Of a DNA stretch of 64,000 bases, positions 1-14,671 are shown piece after piece. Position numbers and translations under genes: made by a program. The stretch's first letter is position 1; the number at the start of each line of letters is the position of its first letter. Below the pieces are notes generated by a model, which saw only the letters and a list, made by a program, of their open reading frames with translations, did not search any database and was not told the DNA's origin. Source of the stretch: Aromatoleum toluolicum (GTDB lineage: Bacteria; Pseudomonadota; Gammaproteobacteria; Burkholderiales; Rhodocyclaceae); the NCBI RefSeq assembly GCF_012911005.2, contig NZ_WTVS01000006.1:1-64000 (forward strand), read 5' to 3'.

Positions 1-99
1 CACCCCGCTGCCGACGTCGCGCAACTCACCCCCCGTCTGTGGAAGCAGCACTTCGCGGCCAACCCCCTGCGATCCGATCTCTTCGAAATCTCGAAGTAG
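1..99 (+). pseudogene. IS66-family transposase (TnpC), C-terminal end
   Basis: The first 33 codons read in frame to a TAG stop and give the conserved C-terminus of IS66 TnpC, with the core LTPRLWKQHFAANPLRSDL. A related but different copy of the same region lies at 12990-13262. The gene enters from outside the window, so whether it is whole upstream cannot be told. It lies in the plus orientation, opposite to the bph operon that follows it. Confidence 0.85.
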
Positions 100-100
100 T

Positions 101-127
101 CAAGGACGCTCGTCAGTTACCGCTTAC
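101..127 (+). repeat. Candidate right end of the IS66 element
   Basis: Just after the transposase stop the sequence ends in CAGTTACCGCTTAC. Read inward from the outer edge this begins GTAAGCGGTAACTG, the GTAA-type terminus usual for IS66. The second IS66 copy ends in the closely similar CAGTTACCGGTTAC at 13277-13290. The left end is outside the window. Confidence 0.5.
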
Positions 128-211
128 CCTGCTAGAGCAACGCCCATTACACTAGACTTAAGATTGAATTGCATACAGCCTCCTCCATTTTTATATGTTA
201 ATTAAATAAAT

Positions 212-240
212 CAACCCCGTTTTTTCTAAGGGGGGGGGGC
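212..240 (-). terminator. Possible terminator after the bph operon, with a 10-G tract
   Basis: Downstream of bphD the minus strand has a C-rich arm, an A-rich loop, a GGGG arm and then a T-rich stretch. The stem is only four or five pairs, so this is a weak candidate. The ten G residues at 230-239 form one arm. The remaining bases from 128 to 356 are AT-rich and hold no gene that I can see. Confidence 0.3.
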
Positions 241-356
241 TTACTTCCTGTTCCGTTTAATTGCTTCTGATTATTCATCTCGAAAATCCGGAATTCTTAC
301 TTCTCGTTCGTAACCGGTGGTTACGTAGTAAAGTGGTCTATCGAGCCCCTTTGGTG

Positions 357-2299
<1,943 letters not shown>

Positions 2300-2315
2300 G
2301 ATTATTTTCTCCGTA

Positions 2316-3263
2316 TCAGTTGGAACCGCAACCGGCCAGTTTGGGGGAACCGGTAGCAACCCTGGGTTCGAGGGTGAGGCGACCAGCAATAATTTCTTCG
2401 GCGAACATTTCGGCGGTACGGGCACCGGCAGCAGTCATGATGTCGAGGTTACCGGCGTAGGTCGGGAGGAAATCCCCGAGTCCGGTGACTTCCATGTAGA
2501 CGGACACACGGTTGCCGTCGAATACTGGACCGTTGACCAGGCGATAGCCCGGCACGTATTTCTGGACTTCCTTGATCATGGCGTGGATGGATTCAGTTAT
2601 TTTTTCCTGATCAGGCGCGGTTTCGGTCAGGCAATGCACGGTGTCGCGCATGACAAGCGGTGGTTCGGCCGGGTTGATGATGATGATGGCCTTGCCTTTT
2701 TTGGCGCCGCCAACCTTTTCGACAGCACTGGCGGTCGTGCGGGTGAATTCGTCGATATTCTTGCGGGTGCCGGGGCCGGCGCTCTTCGAAGAGACAGTGG
2801 CGACGATTTCGCCGTAAGCGACCGGCTGGACACGGGAGACGGCTGCAACCATCGGGATGGTGGCTTGTCCGCCGCAGGTGACCATATTGACGTTCATTTC
2901 GCGCTTGCCGACGTGCTCGACGAGGTTGACCGGCGGCACGCAGTAGGGGCCGATGGCCGCCGGCGTCAGGTCGATCATCAGGACGCCGAGCTCATTGAGC
3001 TTACGACTATTCTCGGCATGGACGTAGGCGCTGGTCGCATCGAAGGCGATCTGGATGCTATCGGCGAGGACATGCGGCAGGAAGCCATCGACGCCGGTGG
3101 CACAGGTCTTGAGGCCCATGTCGGCGGCGCGCTTGAGGCCTTCGGATTCGGGGTCGATGCCGATCATCCACACCGGTTCGAGGAAGGGGCTGCGCTTAAG
3201 TTTGTACAGAAGATCGGTGCCGATGTTGCCCGGGCCGATCAGGGCGCACTTAATCTTGTTCAT
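2316..3263 (-). CDS. bphJ: Acetaldehyde dehydrogenase, acylating (BphJ)
   Basis: This 315-residue enzyme oxidises acetaldehyde with NAD and CoA to acetyl-CoA, the last step of the lower biphenyl pathway. An N-terminal Rossmann motif GPGNIG (about 10-15) and the catalytic Cys near residue 130 in [10 protein letters not shown] are visible. It is a DmpF/MhpF-family protein of normal length. An ATG with GGAG seven bases upstream sets the start; the preceding in-frame TTG is not used here. Its stop lies 16 bases before the aldolase start, in keeping with co-translation of the two partner subunits. Confidence 0.95.
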   Translation of the reverse strand: MNKIKCALIGPGNIGTDLLYKLKRSPFLEPVWMIGIDPESEGLKRAADMGLKTCATGVDGFLPHVLADSIQIAFDATSAYVHAENSRKLNELGVLMIDLTPAAIGPYCVPPVNLVEHVGKREMNVNMVTCGGQATIPMVAAVSRVQPVAYGEIVATVSSKSAGPGTRKNIDEFTRTTASAVEKVGGAKKGKAIIIINPAEPPLVMRDTVHCLTETAPDQEKITESIHAMIKEVQKYVPGYRLVNGPVFDGNRVSVYMEVTGLGDFLPTYAGNLDIMTAAGARTAEMFAEEIIAGRLTLEPRVATGSPKLAGCGSN

Positions 3264-3457
3264 CAAAACTCCAATTCATAAAGCATAGATTTAACATGCA
3301 CATATACACAATTCTTTTGGGGGTGGCGTTATTTGCATGGCACGTCCCTCTGCAAACTTAGCCTATTGGAAATCAGTATTGCTGAGGAATACCGCAACAC
3401 AAGGAGCGGCATAGTGACTTAGTGGCATCCAATAACCCCACGTCAATGGCTATCCAG

Positions 3458-4243
3458 TCAGACAAAGGAGACGGAACAACTACCGATACCTCCAATTGCC
3501 ACACGATAATGGTCGCCTGCATGAACACTAAACATACTCGCAAGCGCCCCAGAAAGAATAATTTCTCCTGCCTTAAGTGGAATTCCCAGGCCACCAAGTG
3601 TATTCCCCAACCAAACTACAGCATTGATAGGAGACCCCAACGCCGCCGCCCCTGCTCCTGTCGCCACAATCTCACCATTCTTTTCCAAGACCATGCCACA
3701 AGTTGTTAGATCAAGCTTCCTCGGATCGGCCATGGTGTTTCCGAGCACGAATAGGCCGCAGGAAGCGTTGTCTGCGACCGTATCCTGTATCTGGATTTTC
3801 CAGTCCCGAATACGCGAATCGACAATTTCAAAGCAAGGCATAACAAAATCGGTAGCCGCAAGGACTTCGGCTGCGCTGATTCCTGGCCCCATCAAGTCGC
3901 GCTTTAACACAAAGGCAATTTCGCCTTCAATTTTTGGCTGAATAAGCGATTCAATTGGAATGCGCGCTCCGTCACTGATAGACATTCCATCGAGCAAATA
4001 CCCGAAATCAGGCTGATAGACCTTGAGCAGATCCATTACAGGCCGACTTGTGATTCCAATTTTCTTTCCAACAATTCTCTCTCCTGCTTTTTGGCGGCAG
4101 GAAATCATCCGTAACTGAATCCTGTAAGCGTCATCAATTGAGATACTGGGATAACGGTTGCTCAAAGGCTCGAGCATTCTTTTTGCACATAATGCGTCGT
4201 AAAGCTCGTCTCCCAGCTTGGTGACAATATCTTCATCCATCAT
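3458..4243 (-). CDS. bphH: 2-hydroxypenta-2,4-dienoate hydratase (BphH)
   Basis: This 261-residue protein of the fumarylacetoacetase-like hydratase family adds water to 2-hydroxypenta-2,4-dienoate to give 4-hydroxy-2-oxovalerate. The metal-binding motif EGEIAFVL and the later FEIVDSRI segment match DmpE/MhpD/BphH. Two ATGs stand in tandem at the start with AGGAG about ten bases before the first. A 194-base stretch without a clear gene separates it from bphJ, more than elsewhere in the operon. In LB400 the gene before it is bphK, which is missing here. Confidence 0.93.
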   Translation of the reverse strand: MMDEDIVTKLGDELYDALCAKRMLEPLSNRYPSISIDDAYRIQLRMISCRQKAGERIVGKKIGITSRPVMDLLKVYQPDFGYLLDGMSISDGARIPIESLIQPKIEGEIAFVLKRDLMGPGISAAEVLAATDFVMPCFEIVDSRIRDWKIQIQDTVADNASCGLFVLGNTMADPRKLDLTTCGMVLEKNGEIVATGAGAAALGSPINAVVWLGNTLGGLGIPLKAGEIILSGALASMFSVHAGDHYRVAIGGIGSCSVSFV

Positions 4244-4411
4244 GCCATTCAATCTCCTATTCGGAACTTTAGTAAATCCACCGTCTGCCGTCATAGACCG
4301 CTAGCTTTTGTTTAGAAAATCACACAGCTCTCACTTTGTCCTAAAGGCGTTTTCCTATCCCCCCCAAACATCTGAAAATCCACCGTTTGGGAAGAATAGT
4401 TTGATCACACG

Positions 4412-5347
4412 CTATTTTTGTTTCCGGAGCGACTTGTGCCCCCACATGGCTGTGCGACTGTGGCGGGTCATTGTCCAGTTGCAATCGTCAACAGCACGAG
4501 CGCCCCAACCAAATTCCATTTCGAATCCTGATGGCGTCCGGGCATAAAATGAAACCATATGGTCGTTTACATGTCTGCCAATAGTGGTGGTCAGGTAGCT
4601 ATTGGGCTTTTCTTCTGCAACTCCAAGATTGGAATCGGTAGTTTGGTCATCAAAACCGTCCAAACGATCACATGCATGCCCAACGTCATCCAGCGTGGCG
4701 GCTTGGAGCATGAAATGGTGGATGCGCTTAGGCATGGGGGCTTCAGCGATTGCCATGGTATGGTGACGTCCATTACAATGCAGAAAGTGGCCACGTACCG
4801 TCATATCCGGACCTAAAGGAATATCGATTACGTCCGACAATTTGAAGCCAAGCACGTCAACGTAAAATGACAAACCCTTGACAACATCTGGAACGGCATA
4901 AAAATAGTGCCCCAACCCTTGCTCTCCCGTTTGAAAGCCTGTTACGCCCGTTGGCGAAACAAAGGGTTTTTCGTAGGAATCCCCCGCGCCATAGAAGATT
5001 TCTATTTGCATGCCGAACGGGTCTTTGAAGGCAATCAGATCAAGCACATCGCGCTTTTTCGCGAGATCGCCAACATCGCTTATGATTTTTACTCCAGCTT
5101 CCTGAAGTCGGACACGCATTTTTTCTAGAGCGCTAGGATTAGCAACTTCAAATCCTGCGAATGCCAGATCATCCAAGTCGCCTTGTTCTACGCCAATACG
5201 CCAGCTTCTCGAATCCATTCGAAAACGGGCCTGTTCATCTGTTGAGCATGGCGTTTCCATCAAACCGGCCAGCTTGGTGAGATACCGCCGCCATTCCGGA
5301 ACATCGTTTACGGAAAACCCCATATAACCCAATGCCTTGATCTCCAT
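4412..5347 (-). CDS. bphC: 2,3-dihydroxybiphenyl 1,2-dioxygenase (BphC)
   Basis: This type I extradiol dioxygenase opens the ring of 2,3-dihydroxybiphenyl using Fe(II) and O2. It has two vicinal-oxygen-chelate domains. By alignment from memory with LB400 BphC (298 residues) the iron ligands are His147 (QGLGH), His211 (RIHHF) and Glu278 (FEMEFGW), and the loop GRHVNDHM carries the active-site His259 and Asp262. At 311 residues it is longer than LB400 BphC, mostly because of about 17 extra residues at roughly 232-252, directly before that loop. The start has AGGAGAAATAGG before the ATG. Its stop leaves 168 bases before bphH. Confidence 0.94.
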   Translation of the reverse strand: MEIKALGYMGFSVNDVPEWRRYLTKLAGLMETPCSTDEQARFRMDSRSWRIGVEQGDLDDLAFAGFEVANPSALEKMRVRLQEAGVKIISDVGDLAKKRDVLDLIAFKDPFGMQIEIFYGAGDSYEKPFVSPTGVTGFQTGEQGLGHYFYAVPDVVKGLSFYVDVLGFKLSDVIDIPLGPDMTVRGHFLHCNGRHHTMAIAEAPMPKRIHHFMLQAATLDDVGHACDRLDGFDDQTTDSNLGVAEEKPNSYLTTTIGRHVNDHMVSFYARTPSGFEMEFGWGARAVDDCNWTMTRHSRTAMWGHKSLRKQK

Positions 5348-5373
5348 CCTATTTCTCCTTGGTTGGTTATGAA

Positions 5374-6258
<885 letters not shown>

Positions 6259-6265
6259 TCATCAT

Positions 6266-7839
<1,574 letters not shown>

Positions 7840-7874
7840 TCACCTCGTAGATTGGACTTAACTTTTGAATCCGC

Positions 7875-8321
7875 TCAATTTTTTTCTGCATCAACAGCAT
7901 GGGCTTGGTTCAAGCGGTCGCCTACCTGGCGCCAGAGGCTGATTCCCCATATGATCCACACCAAATGAATAGCAAGTGTAGTAAGCCCAAACCACAGGGT
8001 CTCGCCACTTAAGACTATGCTATAGACATCCCACATTGCGTCAAAAATCTCGATGAGCACAACGACAGGAATAATGCCTGCATAGCGAATGGGTTCGCGC
8101 AGGGCCCAAAGGGCAAGCACACCCACAGCGCCAAGCTGCATCCCGACCACGAGCCATGCATCCTGAAGCAGCATCATGAGTTCCCCTTGAAAGCCATTCG
8201 CGACAGAGGGGTACATCAGCATCAGGACGGCAGCACTACGGGCAGGAAGCAGTCCCAAAAAATTTAGTAAATAAAAGATGCCGATTGCAGCCAGGAAACG
8301 GCGGATTGCTTTATCGTTCAT
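7875..8321 (-). CDS. Small membrane protein at the orf3 position of bph operons
   Basis: This 148-residue protein has about four hydrophobic segments (roughly residues 9-28, 48-72, 80-98 and 110-132) and a short charged C-terminus. It sits between the dioxygenase small subunit and the ferredoxin, exactly where LB400 and KF707 carry orf3. Its function is not established. The small size and membrane nature would fit a helper in substrate entry or envelope adaptation, but that is only a guess. An ATG with GAGGAAGCA directly before it marks the start. Confidence 0.75.
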   Translation of the reverse strand: MNDKAIRRFLAAIGIFYLLNFLGLLPARSAAVLMLMYPSVANGFQGELMMLLQDAWLVVGMQLGAVGVLALWALREPIRYAGIIPVVVLIEIFDAMWDVYSIVLSGETLWFGLTTLAIHLVWIIWGISLWRQVGDRLNQAHAVDAEKN

Positions 8322-8392
8322 TGCTTCCTCCTGAACGACAGGATTCACACCCCAGGTGCGAACCCTGTCGTCGGTTCTCCGATACCCCAGCC

Positions 8393-8947
8393 TTAGAAGA
8401 ACATGCTCAGATTGTTGGCCGTGATCGTGCCTTGATCGAGCAATACTGTGCGCTTGTCGATCTTGAAACCCAGACCATCATTTACCCGCAGGAGAATATC
8501 GCGACGCTCCCCGACGTAAATGTCAGTCATTCGTTCAAGACGATTGCGATAGCACAAGAAGGCGGAACTCACTTCGAGCTTCTCAGCTGACACTTCGCGC
8601 ACAATCACATTAGTGATCATGTGACGGGATCGGGAAGGGGGGTCTTCGGTCCAGTTAAGGCCTGACAACCTGCCACGGATACGGGCAGTCAATCGACTGT
8701 GGTCTTCGTCGAAGTGGGCGTTACATCCCGGACCGTAGTATTCCAGGTTCGAATTCTTTGTGGTCTGAGTGGTCCGAATTGGAACCCAATAATGGATGTC
8801 CTCAGTGAGCAGGGTTAACCATTCTTGATATTTACGATGATCAAGAAGTTGCGCTTCCCGATAGTAAAACTGTTCGACTGCGTTTTGGAGCTCAAGACTC
8901 ACAGGCTTTTCGAGATAATTAAACGGTTGTGTCAATTCTATGGACAT
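8393..8947 (-). CDS. bphA2: Biphenyl 2,3-dioxygenase small (beta) subunit (BphA2/BphE)
   Basis: This 184-residue ring-hydroxylating dioxygenase beta subunit packs with three alpha subunits in the alpha3beta3 oxygenase. The hallmark segments EQFYYREAQLLDHRKYQEWL near the N-terminus and the C-terminal FKIDKRTVLLDQ strand match the family. It is structural and carries no cofactor. The start has GGAGACGTTCC before the ATG. It lies about 100 bases after the alpha-subunit gene. Confidence 0.94.
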   Translation of the reverse strand: MSIELTQPFNYLEKPVSLELQNAVEQFYYREAQLLDHRKYQEWLTLLTEDIHYWVPIRTTQTTKNSNLEYYGPGCNAHFDEDHSRLTARIRGRLSGLNWTEDPPSRSRHMITNVIVREVSAEKLEVSSAFLCYRNRLERMTDIYVGERRDILLRVNDGLGFKIDKRTVLLDQGTITANNLSMFF

Positions 8948-9053
8948 GGAACGTCTCCATTATTTCGTTTGGATCGACGTTTCGGCAGGTCTGGCCTGAC
9001 GAGTAGATCTATTTGGTTAGTGCGGCAGGGATAACGACTTGGGCGGCGGTTAA

Positions 9054-11238
<2,185 letters not shown>

Positions 11239-11554
11239 CGCTCTTCTCACCTATCTTTTCTGAAATTGACCTTCGAAAGCGCCTAGAGACAGCACATCGC
11301 ACTTGTGGCGGCGCTGCTGCTCGACTGGCGACGTACTTGTCACGAGTGTCGATTAACGATAATCGATTTTTTGGAGGTTCGCACGCTGCAGCGCAGCATT
11401 GCAAGAGCACCACTAAGTGCTCTGGTACGAACGACTGGCCCAAGCGATGATCTTTTGGGAAGACGAACCCTGCTCAGGGGCGTACATCTGGAAGCACGCT
11501 CAGCTCAACACTGACGCGCCGGCCCCGCCTTTCAAGCGCGTCGAACTGCAAGGC
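11239..11554. other. Region upstream of the bph regulator, leading into IS debris
   Basis: This stretch of 316 bases should hold the promoter of the GntR gene. It contains the inverted repeat at 11350-11365 and a second hairpin at 11404-11423 (AGAGCAC, six-base loop, GTGCTCT). From about 11420 on there is a short plus-strand reading frame that I could not assign; it runs into the IS66 transposase remnant. Confidence 0.4.
11350..11365. promoter_or_regulatory. Inverted repeat, candidate operator upstream of the GntR gene
   Basis: CGATTA-ACGA-TAATCG forms a 6+4+6 dyad about 110 bases upstream of the regulator start, in an AT-rich patch. FCD-type GntR proteins bind short dyads of this size. There is no direct proof that this is the binding site. 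Confidence 0.35.
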
Positions 11555-11790
11555 CTAGAATCGGGCAACAAGGCATCGGGTTGCTCGAGCCGATCTACAC
11601 CACGCAGTTCGACTCGATTCGCGCCTCGTGCGTCAAGGCGATGGACGAGACGCCGATCAAGGCCCGGCGTGCGGGGCCGGGGAAGTTGAAAGCGGCGTAC
11701 TTCTGGCCGGTCTACGGCGAACTCGACGAAATCTGTTTCCCGTTCTTCGAGAGTCGAAGGATCGAGCACGTCGAACAGGCGCTCGGCCTT
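11555..11790 (+). pseudogene. IS66-family transposase (TnpC), central fragment
   Basis: The frame reads IGLLEPIYTTQFDSIRAS, then MDETPIKARRAGPGKLK and YFWPVYGELDEICFPFFESRR, which is the catalytic core of IS66 TnpC. It breaks off at EQALGLP, where the sequence changes without a gap to the end of a tyrosine recombinase. Its missing C-terminal part reappears at 12990-13262, so the recombinase block lies inside this transposase gene. Confidence 0.85.
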
Positions 11791-11912
11791 CCGTCAAAGA
11801 GATCGCCGATCTTCTGCGCCACCAAAGCCTCGACACGGCCAACACCTACGCCCGCGTCGATCTGGAAGGGTTGTGGACCGTGGCCCTGCTGTGGCCCGGG
11901 AGTCTGCCATGA
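11791..11912 (+). pseudogene. Tyrosine recombinase A, C-terminal remnant
   Basis: About 40 residues survive: VKEIADLLRHQSLDTANTYA, with the His and the catalytic Tyr of the integrase domain, followed by the ALLWPG tail typical of the first gene of recombinase trios. The stop overlaps the ATG of the next recombinase by four bases, which is the usual arrangement in such trios. Everything before the catalytic box has been lost at the junction with IS66. Confidence 0.75.
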
Positions 11913-12261
11913 ACGCCCTGGTTTCATGGATGACTCGGGTCGAGACGTATCTGGCGTATCGGCGTCGTCACGGATTCAAGCTCAGCATCGATGCCACGCA
12001 GCTTCAATCGTTTGCCCGCTTTGCTGACGAAGCCGGCACGGCAGATCACCTGACGGTGGCGCTGGCCATCGCATGGGCCCGCTCGTCGCGGCGGCGGAAT
12101 CCGCTCATGTGGGCGAGTCGTAACGAGGTTCTGCGTGGCTTCGCACGTTTCTGCCTGCGCGACGATCCGGCGACGGAGATGCCGCCGCAGGGGCTCTTCG
12201 GCCCGGCGCACCGGCGCCTCGTCCCGCACATCTACACGCACAGCAGGTCCTGGCGATACCC
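11909..12261 (+). pseudogene. Tyrosine recombinase B, N-terminal remnant
   Basis: The frame encodes the SAM-like core-binding domain (VETYLAYRRRHGFKLSIDA, then LQSFARFADEAG). It ends at RRLVPHIYT, where one base has been lost: the following bases read AQQVLAIP in another frame. The catalytic domain is absent because the third recombinase begins right after. The protein cannot be active. Confidence 0.75.
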
Positions 12262-12914
12262 ATGAAACGCTTCGAGCGGCCCCTGCTCGAGTATCTCTCC
12301 CGCGATGAGGTTCAAGCCGTTCTCGCCGCCCCCGACACGAGCACCTGATGTGGTCACCGTGATCGGGTCATGTTCGCGTTGCTCTACAACACCGGCGCGC
12401 GAGTTTCCGAAATGATCGGCATCCGGGTGGCCGATGTCACGCTCGCCACGACGTCCTCGGTGCGCTTGCAGGGCAAGGGGCGCAAGCAACGAACCGTGCC
12501 GCTGTGGAAGGAGACGGCGGCCGAAATCGGTCACTGGTTGAAGTATGCAGACTTGCGTGCAGACCAGCCCCTGGTCCCCAACCGCAGCGGGCGACCGATG
12601 ACTCGCACGAATGTGGCCGACCGACTTGCCCTCGCGATCACGGCCGCGACGACGCAGTGTCCGCGGCTGGCGGGGCGCAGAATATCGCCCCATTCCTGGA
12701 GGCACACGACGGCCATGCATCTGTGCAGGCCGGTGTCGACATCACGGTCATCGCCTTGTGGCTGGGTCACGAGAGCCCGGTCACGACCCATGGCTATGTC
12801 GAGGCTGATCTGGCAATGAAGGAACGTGCCCTCGCGACCCTCGCGCCCCCGGAGACCAAACGCAAACGCTATCGCCCAAGCGACGCCGTCCTCAAATTCC
12901 TCGAAAGCCTCTGA
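12262..12914 (+). pseudogene. Tyrosine recombinase C, near full length but broken
   Basis: Starting at MKRFERPLLEYLSRDEVQAV, the reading frame has an in-frame TGA at 12346-12348 and continues with LLYNTGARVSEMIGIRVADV, which contains the catalytic Arg. The box ISPHSWRHT follows. A single-base loss near 12723 shifts the frame, after which VDITVIALWLGHESPVTTHGY supplies the His and catalytic Tyr. The tail ends normally at 12914. Two lesions make it a pseudogene unless they are sequencing errors. Confidence 0.8.
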
Positions 12915-12989
12915 ATTATGCAAACCTGTGCATGCGGACCACCGTACAGGAGAACGCTCGCGACGGCGTAGCTTGCCTAATAGTTGACC

Positions 12990-13262
12990 GAGGATAACGG
13001 CGCTTATCGAAATATTTCGATAAGCGCCGGAACTGGCTGTTCTGCTGGACCGAACTCGGCGCCAGGCAGGTCGGCATCATGCAGATGCCTGATCGTCACT
13101 TGCCGCCTGCACGAAATCGATTCGTATGACTATCTGGTCGATGTCCTGCAGCGAGTTGGTCAGCATCCGGCCAGTCAGGTCCACGAACTGACGCCACGCA
13201 TGTGGAAGCAACTCTTCGCTAGCAATCCTCTCCGATCGCCTTTGCAAAATCCACAGGCGTAG
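12990..13262 (+). pseudogene. IS66-family transposase (TnpC), C-terminal fragment
   Basis: Two frames together give the IS66 TnpC end: RNWLFCWTELGARQVGIMQ from about 13028, then after a shift YLVDVLQRVGQHPASQVHEL and TPRMWKQLFASNPL. It completes the core fragment at 11555-11790. The wording of this end differs from the copy at 1-99, so the two come from different IS66 members. Confidence 0.85.
12998..13029. repeat. 32-bp perfect palindrome
   Basis: The half-site CGGCGCTTATCGAAAT is followed at once by its exact reverse complement. The palindrome sits at the right-hand junction between the recombinase block and the IS66 transposase remnant; its last bases are also transposase codons. Its position suggests a recombinase target, a remnant of fused terminal repeats, or a resolution site. 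Confidence 0.9.
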
Positions 13263-13290
13263 GCAAGTACGCCGGGCAGTTACCGGTTAC
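13263..13290 (+). repeat. Candidate right end of the second IS66 element
   Basis: Right after the transposase fragment the sequence closes with CAGTTACCGGTTAC, which read inward starts GTAACCGGTAACTG. It is related to the end at 101-127 but not the same, in agreement with two different IS66 elements. Confidence 0.45.
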
Positions 13291-13297
13291 GCTTGGC

Positions 13298-13708
13298 CTA
13301 CCTGACTGACGCTTGCGTCGGCACTTGCGCCTGAAATCTGGCACGTGCGACGGCGATCGCCGGCTGGTGGTGCTCCGCCCAAGCGATGAGTGCGGTGAGC
13401 GGGGGCATGAGCGAGGTGCCGAGCGCCGTGAGTCCGTAACGCACCGCTGGCGGCGTGGTGGAGGTCACCTCGCGCCAGACGAGCCCGTCGCGTTCGAGAT
13501 GACGCAAGGTTTCGGCGAGCATTCGACGGGAGATGTCGGGTACGGCGCGGAGGAGTTCATTGAAGCGCATGGAGTTGTTGGCAAGGGTGATCAAAATCAA
13601 GACCGACCACTTGTCCCCCAGCCGATCAAGCACATCACGCACCGGGCAACTTTCGCCGTGGGTGGGCAAAGGCAGTGGAGTGGTTCCCTTATGATTACCT
13701 TGCGACAT
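13298..13708 (-). CDS. HxlR-family transcriptional regulator
   Basis: This 136-residue protein has the winged-helix signature of HxlR/YtfH proteins: [19 protein letters not shown], then [21 protein letters not shown] and [11 protein letters not shown]. It starts at the ATG at 13708; the open frame extends further but into the divergent promoter. It stands head to head with a QorB-like quinone reductase gene, as YtfH does with YtfG in E. coli, so it probably senses quinones or electrophiles and controls that gene. The ligand is not known. Confidence 0.85.
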   Translation of the reverse strand: MSQGNHKGTTPLPLPTHGESCPVRDVLDRLGDKWSVLILITLANNSMRFNELLRAVPDISRRMLAETLRHLERDGLVWREVTSTTPPAVRYGLTALGTSLMPPLTALIAWAEHHQPAIAVARARFQAQVPTQASVR

Positions 13709-13720
13709 ACGCGTGCCTTC

Positions 13721-13749
13721 TTGTGCAGTTTGACGACAGTTCCTAGAAT
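13721..13749 (+). promoter_or_regulatory. Candidate promoter for the QorB-like gene
   Basis: TTGTGC and TAGAAT are separated by 17 bases and lie about 40 bases before the ATG at 13787, in the 78-base gap between the divergent HxlR and QorB-like genes. The assignment rests on spacing and partial match to the sigma-70 consensus. Confidence 0.4.
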
Positions 13750-13786
13750 GCACCAAGTTCTTTATTGTAACCTGAAAGGTAATGCT

Positions 13787-14667
13787 ATGCCCCATTTTCG
13801 CGACGCACGGATTTTCATCACCGGCGCTTCGGGCAAGTTTGCCACTCAGGTGCTGCGGGCGCTCAACGCCCAAGGCGCCCGGTACGTGACCGCAGGGAGC
13901 CGGTTCCCGGTGCGGATCAGCGGGCTCGCCGAGTCAAAAATCAGGGTGGATTTCGACGACCCAGTCAGCCTGGACGAAGCCTTCGAGGGTATCGATCGAT
14001 TGCTGATCGTTGCCACCGATGCTTTGGGTGAACCTGGCAAGCTCGCCCGCCAGCAGAAGGCGGCGATCGAGGCGGCCGCCAAGGCTGGCGTCGGGCATAT
14101 CCTCTACACCTCGATGACCAACCCTGGACCTGAAAGTCTGATCCCCTTCGCGCCGGACCATCGCAGCAGTGAGGAGGCGGTCATCGCCACCGGCATCCCT
14201 TACACCATTCTGCGTAACAACTGGTATTTCGACAACCTGCTGTTCACGATGCCCTCGGTGCTTGCGTCGGGGCGCTGGTACACCGCGGCCGGCGATGGGA
14301 CAGTGGGCTATGTGACGCGCCTCGACTGCGCGGCAGCGGCCACAGGCGCCCTGCTCACAGAGGACCAGTCATCGATCCAGGACATCACCGGCCCTGTGGC
14401 CTTGACCGTTGACGCGCTGGCAACCGCGACCAGCAAGCAACTGGGCAAGCCCATCGAGGTGGTCCAGGTCTCCGACGACGCGCTCGCGGCCGGGATGCGC
14501 GACGCAGGGGTCCCCACCCATTCGTTGAGCTCATGGTCGCCTTTGATGCCAACGTGCGCGCAGGGCACATGAACGTGGTCACCGATGCGGTGACATACTT
14601 CGCTGGCCGTGAACCGCAAAGCCTGGGCGACTGGCTGGCGGTGAACCGCACGGCCCTGACAAGCTGA
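13787..14667 (+). pseudogene. QorB/YtfG-like NAD(P)H:quinone oxidoreductase, frameshifted
   Basis: The protein starts with [17 protein letters not shown], an NmrA/SDR Rossmann motif, and shows YTSMTNPGPESL and YTILRNNWYFDN as in YtfG. Near 14515-14525, in a run of C residues, the frame slips; the true ending (VELMVAFDANVRAGH to the TGA at 14665) continues in another frame. One extra C would restore about 293 residues. It could be a real lesion or a sequencing error. The start has GAAAGGTAATGCT before the ATG. Confidence 0.75.
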
Positions 14668-14671
14668 GCCC

